A stretch of 64,000 nt of DNA from Salinivirgaceae bacterium (GCA_017557785.1 JAFYYA010000014.1:1-64000), one strand, 5' to 3'; shown: positions 7,962 through 17,872, counted from the stretch's first letter. The notes: generated by a model from the sequence alone, not told the origin. Program-made: numbers and translations.

Positions 7962-8684
7962 TTATTTTTTTGCCAATGACTCTTGTATCTTCGGTATTTC
8001 GTTCTCCAATGATTTGTCCCAATATGAGAGTTGGTGACAATAAACTATACTTGCGTTTCCATACAATTCGGTACGAAGTATTTCATCTTTCTTTATTGCT
8101 TCCGCGTATGGTCCGCAAGCCAGTATTACCACTTTGAACTGATTGAAGAAATTTGTCTTACGCATCCAATCGAATCTGACTCTAATGCTTTCTTCTATCT
8201 TTTCGTGTTCAGGTTTATTTAGTCCCGAATCATTAGGGCGACAAATGTCATTCAATTCTGTAATGAAACAGTCTTTAAAAAAGTCTATACAATCAGATTT
8301 CTTGTACTCTACATCATTGCCTGTTCTTATCATATCAACAAGTCGCTGATAATAATAGTATGTTGCGCTTGGCCGGCCAACTTCCTTTTTCTTGGATTGC
8401 TTCTTGTTTTCTAATTTGTAATAAGGATTTATCGGGTGGAAGTTGCCATGCTCAAAGTCGTATGGTTCAACACCTGATTTAAAATCGAAACCATGTCCTT
8501 CAAAACTCTTTTTCCATTGATTGAAATTAGGCTCATAAAATTTTTTCCAACCGTCACTCCCATTGGGAGCAGTACACTCTTTCCCCACAATTAAAATCTT
8601 TGCATCCGGGTTTCCATAACCGATAAATGGCTTGAGATTCATTGATTTAAGGTCATTGAGCAATTGTTCTAATTTTTCGTACAT
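7962..8684 (-). CDS. Hypothetical protein, possible uracil-DNA glycosylase fold
   Basis: The 240 residues start with FIGYGNPDAKILIVGKECTAPNG, which resembles the strand-turn motif at the active site of uracil-DNA-glycosylase superfamily proteins. Late in the protein, VVILACGPYAEAIKK and YCHQLSYWD sit where that superfamily has its second core strand and its HPS motif. The middle is lysine- and aromatic-rich and unlike canonical UDGs, and the usual catalytic residues are not clear. The assignment is therefore fold-level and tentative. A -7 box lies at 8704-8711. Low G+C content suggests acquisition by transfer. Confidence 0.5.
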   Translation of the reverse strand: MYEKLEQLLNDLKSMNLKPFIGYGNPDAKILIVGKECTAPNGSDGWKKFYEPNFNQWKKSFEGHGFDFKSGVEPYDFEHGNFHPINPYYKLENKKQSKKKEVGRPSATYYYYQRLVDMIRTGNDVEYKKSDCIDFFKDCFITELNDICRPNDSGLNKPEHEKIEESIRVRFDWMRKTNFFNQFKVVILACGPYAEAIKKDEILRTELYGNASIVYCHQLSYWDKSLENEIPKIQESLAKK

Positions 8685-8703
8685 AATAGTATTGATTAAT
8701 ACT

Positions 8704-8711
8704 CAAACATA
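8704..8711 (-). promoter_or_regulatory. -7 box for the UDG-like gene
   Basis: The minus strand reads TATGTTTG, an exact TAnnTTTG match 19 bases before the ATG at 8684. Confidence 0.5.
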
Positions 8712-8872
8712 ATCATTTCTGCGAAAACCCCCATCAGCCATACGAACAAAAAATAGAGCGGGTAAAACATAGCAATATGACAACTATAATAACGAATGAT
8801 AAAAGGAAACATGCCTCGACATAACTAAGAAAAGCGAAAAAAGCAACATATACCATATGACAATTGTAGCAA

Positions 8873-8902
8873 CAAAAAAAGCACAACCCAATGGGTTGTG
8901 CT
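8873..8902 (-). terminator. Intrinsic terminator of dnaK
   Basis: A perfect 10-bp stem AGCACAACCC/GGGTTGTGCT with a 3-base loop (8880-8902), followed on the minus strand by a U-run at 8873-8879. Confidence 0.85.
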
Positions 8903-8932
8903 ATTTAATATAAATAATTGACAATCAATTAC

Positions 8933-10846
8933 TTACTTGACCTCTTCGAAATCGACGTCAGTGACCTCGTCACCACCATTCTTGCCACCATTGTTGGCCT
9001 GCTGTTGCTGACCAGCGTTTGGCTGAGCCTGTTGAGCTTGGGCCTGTGCGTTGTACATATCCTGCGAAGCGGCTTGGAAGGCGGTGTTCACCTCGTTCAT
9101 TGCAGCGTCGATGGCGGCAATGTCCTGAGCCTTGTGAGCGTCCTTCAGTTTGTTCAGCGCGCTCTCGATGGCCGATTTCTTGTCGGCAGGCAGTTTGTCG
9201 CCGTACTCCTTCAGGTTCTTCTCGGTTTGGAAAATCATTGAGTCGGCCTGATTGATTTTGTCGATGCGCTCCTTCTCCTTCTTGTCGGCTTCGGCGTTGG
9301 CTTCGGCTTCGGCTTTCATACGCTTGATTTCGTCGTCAGACAGACCCGACGATGCCTCGATGCGGATTTTCTGCTCCTTGCCAGTGGCCTTGTCTTTGGC
9401 CGACACGTTCAGGATGCCGTTGGCGTCGATGTCGAACGTAACCTCAATCTGCGGCACACCACGCGGTGCGGGCATAATGCCGTCCAGGTGGAAGCGGCCG
9501 ATGGTCTTGTTGTCCTTGGCCATTGAGCGCTCGCCCTGAAGCACGTGAATCTCAACCGATGGCTGATTGTCGACAGCCGTTGTGAAGGTTTCCGATTTCT
9601 TTGTCGGGATGGTGGTGTTGGCCTCGATGAGTTTGGTCATTACGCCGCCCATAGTCTCGATGCCGAGCGAAAGCGGGGTAACGTCGAGCAGCAGCACGTC
9701 CTTCACGTCGCCAGTCAAAACGCCGCCTTGGATTGCTGCGCCGATGGCAACCACCTCGTCGGGGTTTACGCCCTTCGACGGTGCCTTGCCGAAGAATTTC
9801 TCCACAGCCTGCTGAATGGCAGGAATACGTGTTGAGCCGCCCACCAGAATAACCTCGTTGATATCGTTAACCGTCAGGCCAGCGTTCTGCAGAGCCGATT
9901 TGCACGGTGCGATGGTGCGTTGGATAAGGTCGTCAATCAACTGCTCGAATTTTGCGCGGGTCAGCGTGCGAACCAAGTGACGTGGAACTCCGTCGACAGG
10001 CATAATGTAAGGCAGGTTGATTTCGGTCGATGTGGTGTTCGAAAGTTCGATTTTCGCCTTCTCGGCAGCCTCTTTCAAGCGTTGCAGAGCCATTGGGTCC
10101 TTGCTCAGGTCAACACCGCCGTTCTCGTCCTTAAACTCTTGAACCAGCCACTCAATGATGCGATGGTCGAAGTCGTCGCCGCCAAGGTGGGTGTCGCCGT
10201 CGGTCGATTTCACTTCAAACACGCCGTCGCCAAGTTCAAGCACCGACACATCGTGGGTACCGCCACCGCAGTCGAACACAACAATCTTCATATCCTTGTT
10301 GGTCTTGTCAAGGCCGTAAGCCAGGGCAGCCGCTGTAGGCTCATTCACAATACGGCGGACGTTCAGGCCCGCAATCTCGCCAGCCTCTTTGGTAGCCTGA
10401 CGCTGTGAGTCGTTGAAGTAAGCGGGCACGGTGATTACGGCGTCCGTAACTTCCTGTCCTAGATAGTCTTCGGCTGTTTTCTTCATTTTCTGAAGAATGA
10501 TGGCCGAAATCTCCTGCGGTGTGTACAGGCGGCCGTCGATGTCGACACGCGGGGTGTTGTTGTCGCCCTTCACAACCTTGTAAGGCACACGGTTGATTTC
10601 GTTTGTCAGATTGTCGTAGCGCTCGCCCATAAACCGCTTGATTGAGAAGACGGTCTTCTGCGGGTTGGTGATGGCCTGACGTTTTGCAGGATCGCCAACT
10701 TTGCGCTCGCCGCCGTCAATAAAGCCGATTACCGAAGGCGTTGTACGTTTGCCTTCGCTGTTTGCAATAACCACAGGTTCGTTGCCTTCCATCACGGCAA
10801 CGCAAGAGTTTGTGGTTCCTAAGTCGATTCCAATTATCTTTCCCAT
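8933..10846 (-). CDS. dnaK: Chaperone DnaK (Hsp70)
   Basis: ATP-driven chaperone for protein folding and stress recovery. Full length at 637 residues: N-terminal [17 protein letters not shown], phosphate and adenosine motifs ([33 protein letters not shown]), the linker [15 protein letters not shown], a substrate-binding domain ([20 protein letters not shown]) and a glutamine-rich C-terminus ending [24 protein letters not shown] is a small departure from the commoner DLGGGTFDVS. No grpE or dnaJ is adjacent; dnaK stands alone with its own terminator. Upstream lies a TGTCA inverted repeat that may be a stress-control site. Confidence 0.98.
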   Translation of the reverse strand: MGKIIGIDLGTTNSCVAVMEGNEPVVIANSEGKRTTPSVIGFIDGGERKVGDPAKRQAITNPQKTVFSIKRFMGERYDNLTNEINRVPYKVVKGDNNTPRVDIDGRLYTPQEISAIILQKMKKTAEDYLGQEVTDAVITVPAYFNDSQRQATKEAGEIAGLNVRRIVNEPTAAALAYGLDKTNKDMKIVVFDCGGGTHDVSVLELGDGVFEVKSTDGDTHLGGDDFDHRIIEWLVQEFKDENGGVDLSKDPMALQRLKEAAEKAKIELSNTTSTEINLPYIMPVDGVPRHLVRTLTRAKFEQLIDDLIQRTIAPCKSALQNAGLTVNDINEVILVGGSTRIPAIQQAVEKFFGKAPSKGVNPDEVVAIGAAIQGGVLTGDVKDVLLLDVTPLSLGIETMGGVMTKLIEANTTIPTKKSETFTTAVDNQPSVEIHVLQGERSMAKDNKTIGRFHLDGIMPAPRGVPQIEVTFDIDANGILNVSAKDKATGKEQKIRIEASSGLSDDEIKRMKAEAEANAEADKKEKERIDKINQADSMIFQTEKNLKEYGDKLPADKKSAIESALNKLKDAHKAQDIAAIDAAMNEVNTAFQAASQDMYNAQAQAQQAQPNAGQQQQANNGGKNGGDEVTDVDFEEVK

Positions 10847-10957
10847 AATATTTAAATTTTAAATTGTTGTTCAATTTTTAAAATTGATTGCCCAACGATT
10901 GACAATCTCTGTGCCAGACGCTTTTTGCCTGCTTTTGGCCGCCGCTGTCCGAATTTT

Positions 10958-11007
10958 TGTCAGTCCGCAGAGCGATTCGGCCCGAAACGTGTCAGTGTTG
11001 TATGACA
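10958..11007. promoter_or_regulatory. TGTCA motif cluster upstream of dnaK
   Basis: TGTCA at 10990-10994 and its inverse TGACA at 11003-11007 form an inverted repeat with an 8-base spacer, and another TGTCAG lies at 10958-10963. No CIRCE element (TTAGCACTC-N9-GAGTGCTAA) is present. A role in dnaK control is inferred from position only. Confidence 0.3.
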
Positions 11008-11023
11008 GATTGGCGGAAGATAT

Positions 11024-11080
11024 GGATTGAAGGACTGATTGATTGAAGGACTGATTGATTGAAGGATTGAAGGATTGAAG
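11024..11080 (+). repeat. Intergenic repeat spacer upstream of dnaK
   Basis: Two copies of a 16-base unit beginning GATTGAAGGACTGATT are followed by three copies of the 8-base word ATTGAAGG. The word GGATTGAAGG also occurs at about 3318 and, in variants, near 26960 and 53325. Confidence 0.6.
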
Positions 11081-11091
11081 CGCCCTACCCT

Positions 11092-11817
11092 TTACATTTT
11101 TTGTGAGCGATGGGTCATCGGGTCGTTGGTCAGGTCAAGACCGACGGTTGGCGGCTCAAGGCCCGATGCCTTGAAAAACTGCTGCAAATCGTTCAGAACA
11201 TCGGCTGCCGACTCCGCCTTAATGGGATATTTCTTTGATTGGCAACTGCTTGGCATTGAAAAACCATCAATTCTAACATTGGCAAACCACTGCGTCAGGT
11301 TGTCGGCATCGTCCATCGCAATCAGCACACTTTTGAACTGAAAATAGCCGTAAATCGCGGCGTTCATAAGTTGTTCTGTGCCCCAAATCTCTTTGTACCA
11401 ATCGGTAAACGTCTTGCCTTCGGGCACAGGATTCGGGAAAGCCGACAGCGCGCCGTCAAGTATGCTTTTCAGCGTTGAGAGTTCATCGGCAAAGCCTGCA
11501 GCGCGCCAATAGGCAACCGCGAACTTGTTGGCAAGCATCTCTTCCTCAACGCCGCCAACACTCTTGCCGTAAAAATCGAGAAGGCAGTGGCTGTACTCGT
11601 GCGCGATGTTGTACCAATGAAAATACAAATCGAACTTGCGCTGCGTGTCGTCGGCGCCAAACAATTGGGCGTAGGCGCCCTGCTGCTCAGCCGAACCGCC
11701 CTCGAAACGGCCCGTGATAATCTTGTAGTCCGCGAGTTTGCCATCATTCATATCACCCTGTGCTACAGACAATAACGGCATCACAAAAATAAGAATCGGT
11801 AAAAATGTCTTTTTCAT
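11092..11817 (-). CDS. Secreted DUF4344-like metallopeptidase candidate
   Basis: An exported protein of about 241 residues. The ATG at 11817 starts a clean signal peptide (MKKTFLPILIFVMPLLSVAQG); an upstream in-frame GTG only adds a hydrophilic lead. It has HEYSHCL, a match to the HExxH zinc-peptidase motif, followed about 14 residues later by EEEMLANKFAVAYW. That is the HExxH...EExxAxxFA arrangement of DUF4344-type putative metallopeptidases, in which the second Glu is the third zinc ligand. Substrate is unknown. It is downstream of a cluster of exported hydrolases on the same strand. Confidence 0.6.
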   Translation of the reverse strand: MKKTFLPILIFVMPLLSVAQGDMNDGKLADYKIITGRFEGGSAEQQGAYAQLFGADDTQRKFDLYFHWYNIAHEYSHCLLDFYGKSVGGVEEEMLANKFAVAYWRAAGFADELSTLKSILDGALSAFPNPVPEGKTFTDWYKEIWGTEQLMNAAIYGYFQFKSVLIAMDDADNLTQWFANVRIDGFSMPSSCQSKKYPIKAESAADVLNDLQQFFKASGLEPPTVGLDLTNDPMTHRSQKM

Positions 11818-11948
11818 AATCTTAAAATTTAACACACCGAAAGAGACGCTACAGTTGCGGTGATGTTACATTTCTAAACCGATTCACCCATAAACACGTA
11901 GGGGCGAACAGTTTATTCGCCCCTATGTTTATTTGGATTTAAGGCACA

Positions 11949-13178
11949 TCACTTAAGCACACACTCAATGCGCTCAAAGTGGCCGTCGTTGTGCGCCGGT
12001 GCAATCTCCAATAGTCGGCACAAAAGTTCGTAAACATCTATGTTATAGAGTTGTGGCGCGGCATAACCCGTTTTGAAATCGGGGCCGATGGCATAGAAAA
12101 TGCCGTTCATGAGTGGATTGGCATTGTCGCTACCGTGAACACCTGCCGGCAGCGAGCGTTTATTGTTGTAGGTTTGCACTTGGCCGTTATCTGAAAGAAT
12201 CACCACATCGCCCATCCGCGCACTTTGCGAGCAATGGAACCGTTCTGGCAAATCGGCACGCAGGCAAGCCGTGATGCCGTTCACACCCTGCAAAGCCGAC
12301 AGCACCGAATCGGCGCAGCCTTTCTTGCAATAGGCGAAAGAGATGGCCGATGAGCAAATCACAGTGTCAACCCATGCGGGACGTACATATTTTTCCAAAC
12401 TGACAACATTTTGCTTGTCAGCTGTCATCATTCCGTGGTCCGAAAGGACAATAAAATTAATTGAATCGCAAAAACTTAACGATGCCAATTGTTGACAGAA
12501 ATAGCCCACAAGCCTGTCAATCGCTTCAATTACCGCAACCGTTGTGGGGGAATCGGGACCTAACTTATGGCCAACATTGTCGGTTTCTTCAATGTAGCAC
12601 ATTGCCAAATGTGGACGCTTATCATAATTAACTGACAACCATTTAATTACAGAATCGATTCGGGCTCTATAAGGCACGTTGGCATTATATGGTCGGCTAA
12701 TTGTCGGACGATAGCCTTTTATCACGGCATCTGCCCCAACCCACATGTTCACAACCGACTTAATATGCTGTGATTCAGCGGTTACCCATATTGGTTCGCC
12801 ATTGTAGAAATGGCCGTCGGTAACTATGTCTTTGTCGGATTTTGAATAAATCTGCTTGGTGGACGGAATCATAAAATTATTTGCCACAATGCCGTGATTT
12901 TCAGCATATAAGCCCGTTGCAATCGTGTAATGATTGGTAAACGTGAGCGACGGAAAAACAGGCTGCAAACCGACGGCCCTCACACCATTTTTCTGAATAG
13001 AATCGAGAGTTGGTGTGTTGGCAATATCTTGATAATCAAAGCGAAATCCGTCGAGTGACAGAACTACGGTGTAGTTACGCGGCTCAACTTTGCGGCTGCG
13101 CAGATGGCGCACGTATGCGTCTTGCGCGGCAACGAGCGCAATGAAAACCACAAATAGAATCAAAGACAAACGTTTCAT
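11949..13178 (-). CDS. Exported nucleotide pyrophosphatase/phosphodiesterase
   Basis: Alkaline-phosphatase superfamily enzyme of the ENPP type, which cleaves phosphodiester or pyrophosphate bonds. The first ATG is at 13178 (an upstream TTG is in frame) and starts a signal sequence (LSLILFVVFIALVAAQ). Zinc-binding and catalytic residues are visible in order: LSLDGFRFDY, the nucleophile Thr in FPSLTFTNHYTIATG, ETDNVGHKLGPDS, SDHGM and GVHGSDN. It begins 6 bases after the C69 dipeptidase stop, so both are probably co-expressed. Substrate class (nucleotide, phospholipid head group or phosphonate) is not resolved. Confidence 0.87.
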   Translation of the reverse strand: MKRLSLILFVVFIALVAAQDAYVRHLRSRKVEPRNYTVVLSLDGFRFDYQDIANTPTLDSIQKNGVRAVGLQPVFPSLTFTNHYTIATGLYAENHGIVANNFMIPSTKQIYSKSDKDIVTDGHFYNGEPIWVTAESQHIKSVVNMWVGADAVIKGYRPTISRPYNANVPYRARIDSVIKWLSVNYDKRPHLAMCYIEETDNVGHKLGPDSPTTVAVIEAIDRLVGYFCQQLASLSFCDSINFIVLSDHGMMTADKQNVVSLEKYVRPAWVDTVICSSAISFAYCKKGCADSVLSALQGVNGITACLRADLPERFHCSQSARMGDVVILSDNGQVQTYNNKRSLPAGVHGSDNANPLMNGIFYAIGPDFKTGYAAPQLYNIDVYELLCRLLEIAPAHNDGHFERIECVLK

Positions 13179-13184
13179 TTCCAA

Positions 13185-14942
13185 TTATTTATTTTCGTCA
13201 GGGAAGCGTAGTTTGTCACCAGCGTCGTTCACAACCGAGCGCTTCCACTTTTCGTCGTAGCCAGGTTGCTCAACTTTCGGCGCGTAATATTTGTAGCCTG
13301 CCGGCACTTCACGCGGCGTTTTAACGTTGCCATCCATATATTTGACAAACAGATATTTATAGAAATCTTTCCAATCGCGAACCAATTGTTCAGCGGTGTT
13401 AACCGAGAAATCAGTTAAATAGTCAACCGCCAAATCCTGATTATCGGCAGCCAACGCCTGCGCGGCCTTGTCAACAGCCTTCACGCAAGCCTCGAACTTG
13501 CTCTCGAGAGCCGTCTGCCTAGCTTCAATCTCGGGATGAATCAAGCTGTAGCGTGTATAAGCGAAATTTGACACCTGATTGAACGCCCAGAAAGCCGCCG
13601 TTTCCGAAAATTCCATCATCGAGCCGTTGCCCACCGCAAAACAGTTCGGAACGACCGTCATACTTGCGTACATCGGGCAATAGACGGTGCTGCCTGTGTC
13701 GTCGGTGCCGAACCAGAACAGACCGCCAATCTTGTTCGGCAGCCAGCCACGGCACTGCGCGACAAACGAGAAACCTGTCTGCTGCGTGGCTGTTGTGCGC
13801 TCGTTCACATATTTTTTGCCGTCAACATCGAAATCCATCGGACGCCAGCGGTACGGGCAGTGCCATGGCCCAGCACCTATGTCTTGTGACATATCCAACT
13901 CTGTGTCTTCCAAGTGGTTACGCATATTATGCATCATCTGCGCCAACGACACTTTTGCTTTTGGCTTAACCCAAAGCGGAATTCTGTTGCTTGCGTAACC
14001 AGTTGATTCATCGTGTTTTATATCAACGCCTTTGGCATAATCCCAATATTGCGCCATTCCGTCGGCCACATCGTTGAAGAACGCCCAGACGCGAATCTCA
14101 CAAGCACGAGCCGCAACAAAATCCACAGGCGCGTATGTATCTGAAAAACTGAAGTTTGACTTGTTTACCTTGTCATTAATGTACCCCTTTGCGCGAGCAA
14201 AATCCATCACGTCGGCGGCATAAACGGTAGTAATGTTCTTGTCGAAAATGCGGTCCAACTGCTCCGACGAAATCGAAGTCGGGTCGTCGTTCCATGAGAA
14301 TGTGGTGATGCGAGCCTGGTTAGCGTGAGCGCAGACGTATCCATCAGGGATTTGGCGGGCAACCCAAACAGCGCCTTTATTCTTGTTAATCAAGCCTTTC
14401 TTGGTTTTCTGAATGTCCATTCCCTTGCCAATCAACTCGAAAATCCAAACCTCGTTGGGGTCGGCAATCGAGAACGACTCGCCCTCGCTGGCATAACCAT
14501 ATTTAGCGACCAGCTCCGCCATAATCTTAATGGCCTCACGAGCCGATGTAGCACGTTGTAAAGTGATGTAAATCAGGCTGCCGTAGTCCATAATGGCTGT
14601 CGAGTCGCCCCAAAGTTCCTCGCGGCCACCGTAGGTTGTCTCGCCTATAACCACCTGATTTTCATTCATATTGCCGATTACGTTGTAAGTCTTGGCCGCC
14701 TGCTCAATCTGCCCCATATACTTGCCCGTGTCCCAATCGTAAACATCGAGCATAGTACCTGCGGGATAAGTGGCTGCAGGCCAATGATATAGCTCGCCGT
14801 AAAGCACGTGCGAGTCAGCGGCATAACTCACCATCGACGAGCCGTCGGCCGAAGCGCCAGGTGTAACTAGGAAATTTGTGCAAGCCAGCACCTGCCCTGC
14901 TGCAACCGACATTGAAATTGCCAAAAATGCCTTCATTTTCAT
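13185..14942 (-). CDS. Exported C69-family dipeptidase
   Basis: Ntn-hydrolase dipeptidase of the PepD/C69 family, common in gut Bacteroidota. The 585 residues begin with a short signal sequence (MKMKAFLAISMSVAAGQVLA) cut directly before CTNFLVTPGASADGS; that Cys would become the N-terminal catalytic nucleophile. The family block GETTYGGREELWGD and the YGYASEGESFSIADPNEVWIFELIGKG region are clear. It lies upstream of and close to the ENPP-like gene. The pairing suggests scavenging of extracellular peptides and phosphodiesters in the periplasm. Confidence 0.9.
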   Translation of the reverse strand: MKMKAFLAISMSVAAGQVLACTNFLVTPGASADGSSMVSYAADSHVLYGELYHWPAATYPAGTMLDVYDWDTGKYMGQIEQAAKTYNVIGNMNENQVVIGETTYGGREELWGDSTAIMDYGSLIYITLQRATSAREAIKIMAELVAKYGYASEGESFSIADPNEVWIFELIGKGMDIQKTKKGLINKNKGAVWVARQIPDGYVCAHANQARITTFSWNDDPTSISSEQLDRIFDKNITTVYAADVMDFARAKGYINDKVNKSNFSFSDTYAPVDFVAARACEIRVWAFFNDVADGMAQYWDYAKGVDIKHDESTGYASNRIPLWVKPKAKVSLAQMMHNMRNHLEDTELDMSQDIGAGPWHCPYRWRPMDFDVDGKKYVNERTTATQQTGFSFVAQCRGWLPNKIGGLFWFGTDDTGSTVYCPMYASMTVVPNCFAVGNGSMMEFSETAAFWAFNQVSNFAYTRYSLIHPEIEARQTALESKFEACVKAVDKAAQALAADNQDLAVDYLTDFSVNTAEQLVRDWKDFYKYLFVKYMDGNVKTPREVPAGYKYYAPKVEQPGYDEKWKRSVVNDAGDKLRFPDENK

Positions 14943-14975
14943 ATCTTACTGTTATTATGTGTTTTACATTTATAA

Positions 14976-16067
14976 TTAATCGTCAGTTTCCAATTGCTTG
15001 CAAGCGCGGTAAACGGCACCGCCAATGGTATCGCAAGCAGCGCCAGTGACGGTTTTCCAACAGTTTACAAGTCCATAGTAACGCAACGCACCCAAAAATG
15101 CGAAAATTATCGCTTCCTTCAACTCAATTTCAATTGCGTTTGGAATAGCCAAATTATGCATAGTGGCTGATTTCAAGCACTCTATAAAGAAACTATTGTA
15201 AACGCCGCCACCTGTCACCAACACGTTGCACTTGCCAGCCGAAGCCATTGCATACGAAATCTGATAAGCCGCATGACGGTAATATGTTGCCAAAAGGTTC
15301 TCAATATCAGTTCGTTGACCGAACAACGGCAGAATCTCGGCATCAACAAACTCGCGCCCGAGCGATTTTGGCGGTTGCTGTTTATAATATGGTATGGCGT
15401 TCAGTTTGGCAAGTAACTCTTTATCAACCACACCTTTACGCCCGAGTTCACCGTCTTTGTCGAACTCAAGTCCAATGCGGCGGGTGAGCGTGTTGGCAAC
15501 AATGTTCAGTGGGCAAACATCAAACGCAACTCGCTTAATTTCAGCGTTATCGTACGAGATGTTGGCAAAACCGCCCAAGTTCAAGCAATAGTCGAAACTG
15601 CCATAGAGCAACTTATCGCCTATCGGCACAAGCGGTGCGCCGTTGCCACCGTGAGCCACATCGGCAGTGCGGAAATCGCAAATGGTATCAATACCAGATG
15701 CGGCTGCAATCTGCGCGCCAGAGCCGATTTGCAGCGTCAGCCCCTTCTGTGGTTCGTGAAAAACAGTGTAGCCGTGACTTGCCACGAAAGCAGGCTTGCA
15801 ATTATTTTCTGCAATAAAATCTTTTACCAGTCCACCAAGAAAACGTCCATAATCGACATCAAGTTGCGCCAAATCGCGTCCCGAAAGTTCGTAGCTATAT
15901 TTCAGACGCTCAAGCATTTCGGGCGGATACGGATAGACATTACCCACAAGCGGTGTCCAATCCCAATGGCCGTCGTCACACACGAATCTGCAATAAGCAA
16001 TGTCAACACCATCGAGCGAAGTGCCCGACATTACGCCTATTCCTTCTATTTCAATGCGTTGCGTCAT
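14976..16067 (-). CDS. anmK: Anhydro-N-acetylmuramic acid kinase
   Basis: Phosphorylates and opens 1,6-anhydro-MurNAc to MurNAc-6-phosphate during peptidoglycan recycling. The 363 residues show the family motifs GVMSGTSLDGVDIAYCRF, ASHGYTVFHEP, a NLGGFANIS block, and VLVTGGGVYNSFF near the C-terminus. The start codon overlaps the stop of the upstream M23 peptidase gene by ATGA (16064-16067), so translation is coupled. The coupling joins wall cleavage and recycling in one transcript. Confidence 0.94.
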   Translation of the reverse strand: MTQRIEIEGIGVMSGTSLDGVDIAYCRFVCDDGHWDWTPLVGNVYPYPPEMLERLKYSYELSGRDLAQLDVDYGRFLGGLVKDFIAENNCKPAFVASHGYTVFHEPQKGLTLQIGSGAQIAAASGIDTICDFRTADVAHGGNGAPLVPIGDKLLYGSFDYCLNLGGFANISYDNAEIKRVAFDVCPLNIVANTLTRRIGLEFDKDGELGRKGVVDKELLAKLNAIPYYKQQPPKSLGREFVDAEILPLFGQRTDIENLLATYYRHAAYQISYAMASAGKCNVLVTGGGVYNSFFIECLKSATMHNLAIPNAIEIELKEAIIFAFLGALRYYGLVNCWKTVTGAACDTIGGAVYRACKQLETDD

Positions 16068-17764
16068 TGGAATTTGGTTTTGGGAAGCCGTTCGGAATAG
16101 TTGGCCACATTGCCGCAGTTGTCGGTAACCATCAACTCAAGTTGGTATGAATCAGCCATTTTCAAATACTCATCGGCTTCGTAGGTTATCGACTTTGTTT
16201 TCGGGTCGTACTTCAGCAGAATCCACTCGCCGTTGATTGAAGCCGAATAGGATTTTATGCCTGCCAAATCGTCATCGATAGTGAATTTCAAAAGATTAAC
16301 CGGCTGATTTGCAACCTGTTTAATGGTAGGCGGAACACTGTCGGCCTGTATGCGGTATGTGCCAAATCCTGACAAGGCCGCTTCAACAAATCCGTCTTTA
16401 TACTTACCGCCCATAGCCGCAACCTTGTCGCCACTAACCGACACGATAAGCACCTTTGATGTTGGCACCTTATCGCCCAAACATTTGATTTTCACGTTAT
16501 AAGACTTAACCAATGGAATCGCCGGCGAGCCAATGGCATAGGTTGGCGAGTACGCGCCACTTATTATATTGGTATCAATTTTCAGATTGAATGAAACCGA
16601 ATCGAAGAAGGTGTTTTTGCCAAAATCGATAGCAATGCCCGCCGTGTCGAACTTATGAGCATCCTGCCACGAGAGTAATCGGCCTTCAGGTTTTTCGGCA
16701 TTTCGATTGAAAGCCACACCTTGCAAGTATGTCTCGAATGTCGCCTTGTTGCCATAAACGTCATAGGCGTCGATTTTCACTTTTTTCACCACACCCGCCG
16801 GCACCGTAATCAATCCGCGTTTTTTGAGCTGCGGATACAGTTCGATTTTATTGTTTGGCTCGACATACAGCCTGTAGGCCACTGTTTTACTATTGACCAA
16901 CGCTTCGTAATCCGCAATGCTGCTCACATATTTTGTCTGCGAAAACGGCACACCGTCGATGCGCATTGTGAGCACAATATCGTCGCCGTCCCAAACATCG
17001 AACTTGTAAACGCCGCAACGGTTGTTGGCACCATTCAGATAGTCGTCGCATTTGATGCCAAGTCCCACCGTGCCCGAGACCTGCATAGTATCGGCGCCGA
17101 TTGGTTTGTAAACCTTGCCAACTTTCTGTACTTTGATTGTATTGCGGACATGTTTCCCTTCAACCTGTGAGCGACTGTCGCCCGGGAAGACAGTAAACAG
17201 CGACATCCGTGGCGGAATATCATCCTTGATGTCAAGTCCCAGAAACAAGCCGTTAAGCGGACAAGCATCGCGTGTGTCGCGAATCTCAAAATGCAAGTGC
17301 GGGCCACCCGACGAACCTGTGTTTCCTGACAAGCCAAGCACATCGCCCACTCTGACAGGCATCTCATCGGGTTTTAGAAACAAATCGACAGCAAAACTCT
17401 TGCGTTTATACTGAGCGTCGCGCACATAACGGCCAATCTGAATGTTGAACTCGCGCATGTGAGCGTATAGCGATGTATAACCGTCTGGATGCGTGACATA
17501 TACAGAATGTCCGTAGCCCGTTGGCGACACCTTGATGCGTGAAACGTAGCCGTCTTTAACGGCGTAAACCCGGAAACCTTCCTTCCCCTGTGTCTTCAAA
17601 TCGAGTCCTGCGTGAAAATGTCCGCTTCGCAACTCGGCAAAATTACCCGACAAATACAGCGGAATATGCAATGGCGATTTCCACCCAAGAGTGTCGAGCC
17701 TGAGTTGGGCCGCGGCGACATTCGCCCACAAAACGACAAAAAGCGATACTATTATTTTATTCAT
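16064..17764 (-). CDS. Exported M23-family (LytM-like) metallopeptidase
   Basis: Periplasmic endopeptidase-type protein. The ATG at 17764 begins a signal peptide (MNKIIVSLFVVLWANVAAAQ). The M23 domain is at the N-terminus of the mature protein: FHAGLD supplies the first zinc ligands, GYGHSVYVTHPDGYTSLYAHM is the core, and GGPHLHFEIR gives the HxH motif. Both zinc motifs look intact. The remaining 350 or so residues are beta-rich and unlike known modules, probably a substrate or partner-binding region. In Bacteroidales most M23 proteins have the catalytic domain at the C-terminus, so the order is notable. Coupled to anmK. Confidence 0.88.
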   Translation of the reverse strand: MNKIIVSLFVVLWANVAAAQLRLDTLGWKSPLHIPLYLSGNFAELRSGHFHAGLDLKTQGKEGFRVYAVKDGYVSRIKVSPTGYGHSVYVTHPDGYTSLYAHMREFNIQIGRYVRDAQYKRKSFAVDLFLKPDEMPVRVGDVLGLSGNTGSSGGPHLHFEIRDTRDACPLNGLFLGLDIKDDIPPRMSLFTVFPGDSRSQVEGKHVRNTIKVQKVGKVYKPIGADTMQVSGTVGLGIKCDDYLNGANNRCGVYKFDVWDGDDIVLTMRIDGVPFSQTKYVSSIADYEALVNSKTVAYRLYVEPNNKIELYPQLKKRGLITVPAGVVKKVKIDAYDVYGNKATFETYLQGVAFNRNAEKPEGRLLSWQDAHKFDTAGIAIDFGKNTFFDSVSFNLKIDTNIISGAYSPTYAIGSPAIPLVKSYNVKIKCLGDKVPTSKVLIVSVSGDKVAAMGGKYKDGFVEAALSGFGTYRIQADSVPPTIKQVANQPVNLLKFTIDDDLAGIKSYSASINGEWILLKYDPKTKSITYEADEYLKMADSYQLELMVTDNCGNVANYSERLPKTKFQ

Positions 17765-17872
17765 ACATCTAAATATCAATTCAATATAAAGGTACCGGCA
17801 TCATCCGGCACATGCCGCAAAATAACAAAAAAACGAGTTCGAAAAAAAATCGTGCAACGCCAAGACAAACAC

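Noticed and set aside
8770..8870. Near-duplicate ATATGACAACTATA / ATATGACAATTGTA in the gap before dnaK
   Set aside because: Only two short imperfect copies in AT-rich DNA; no flanking structure.
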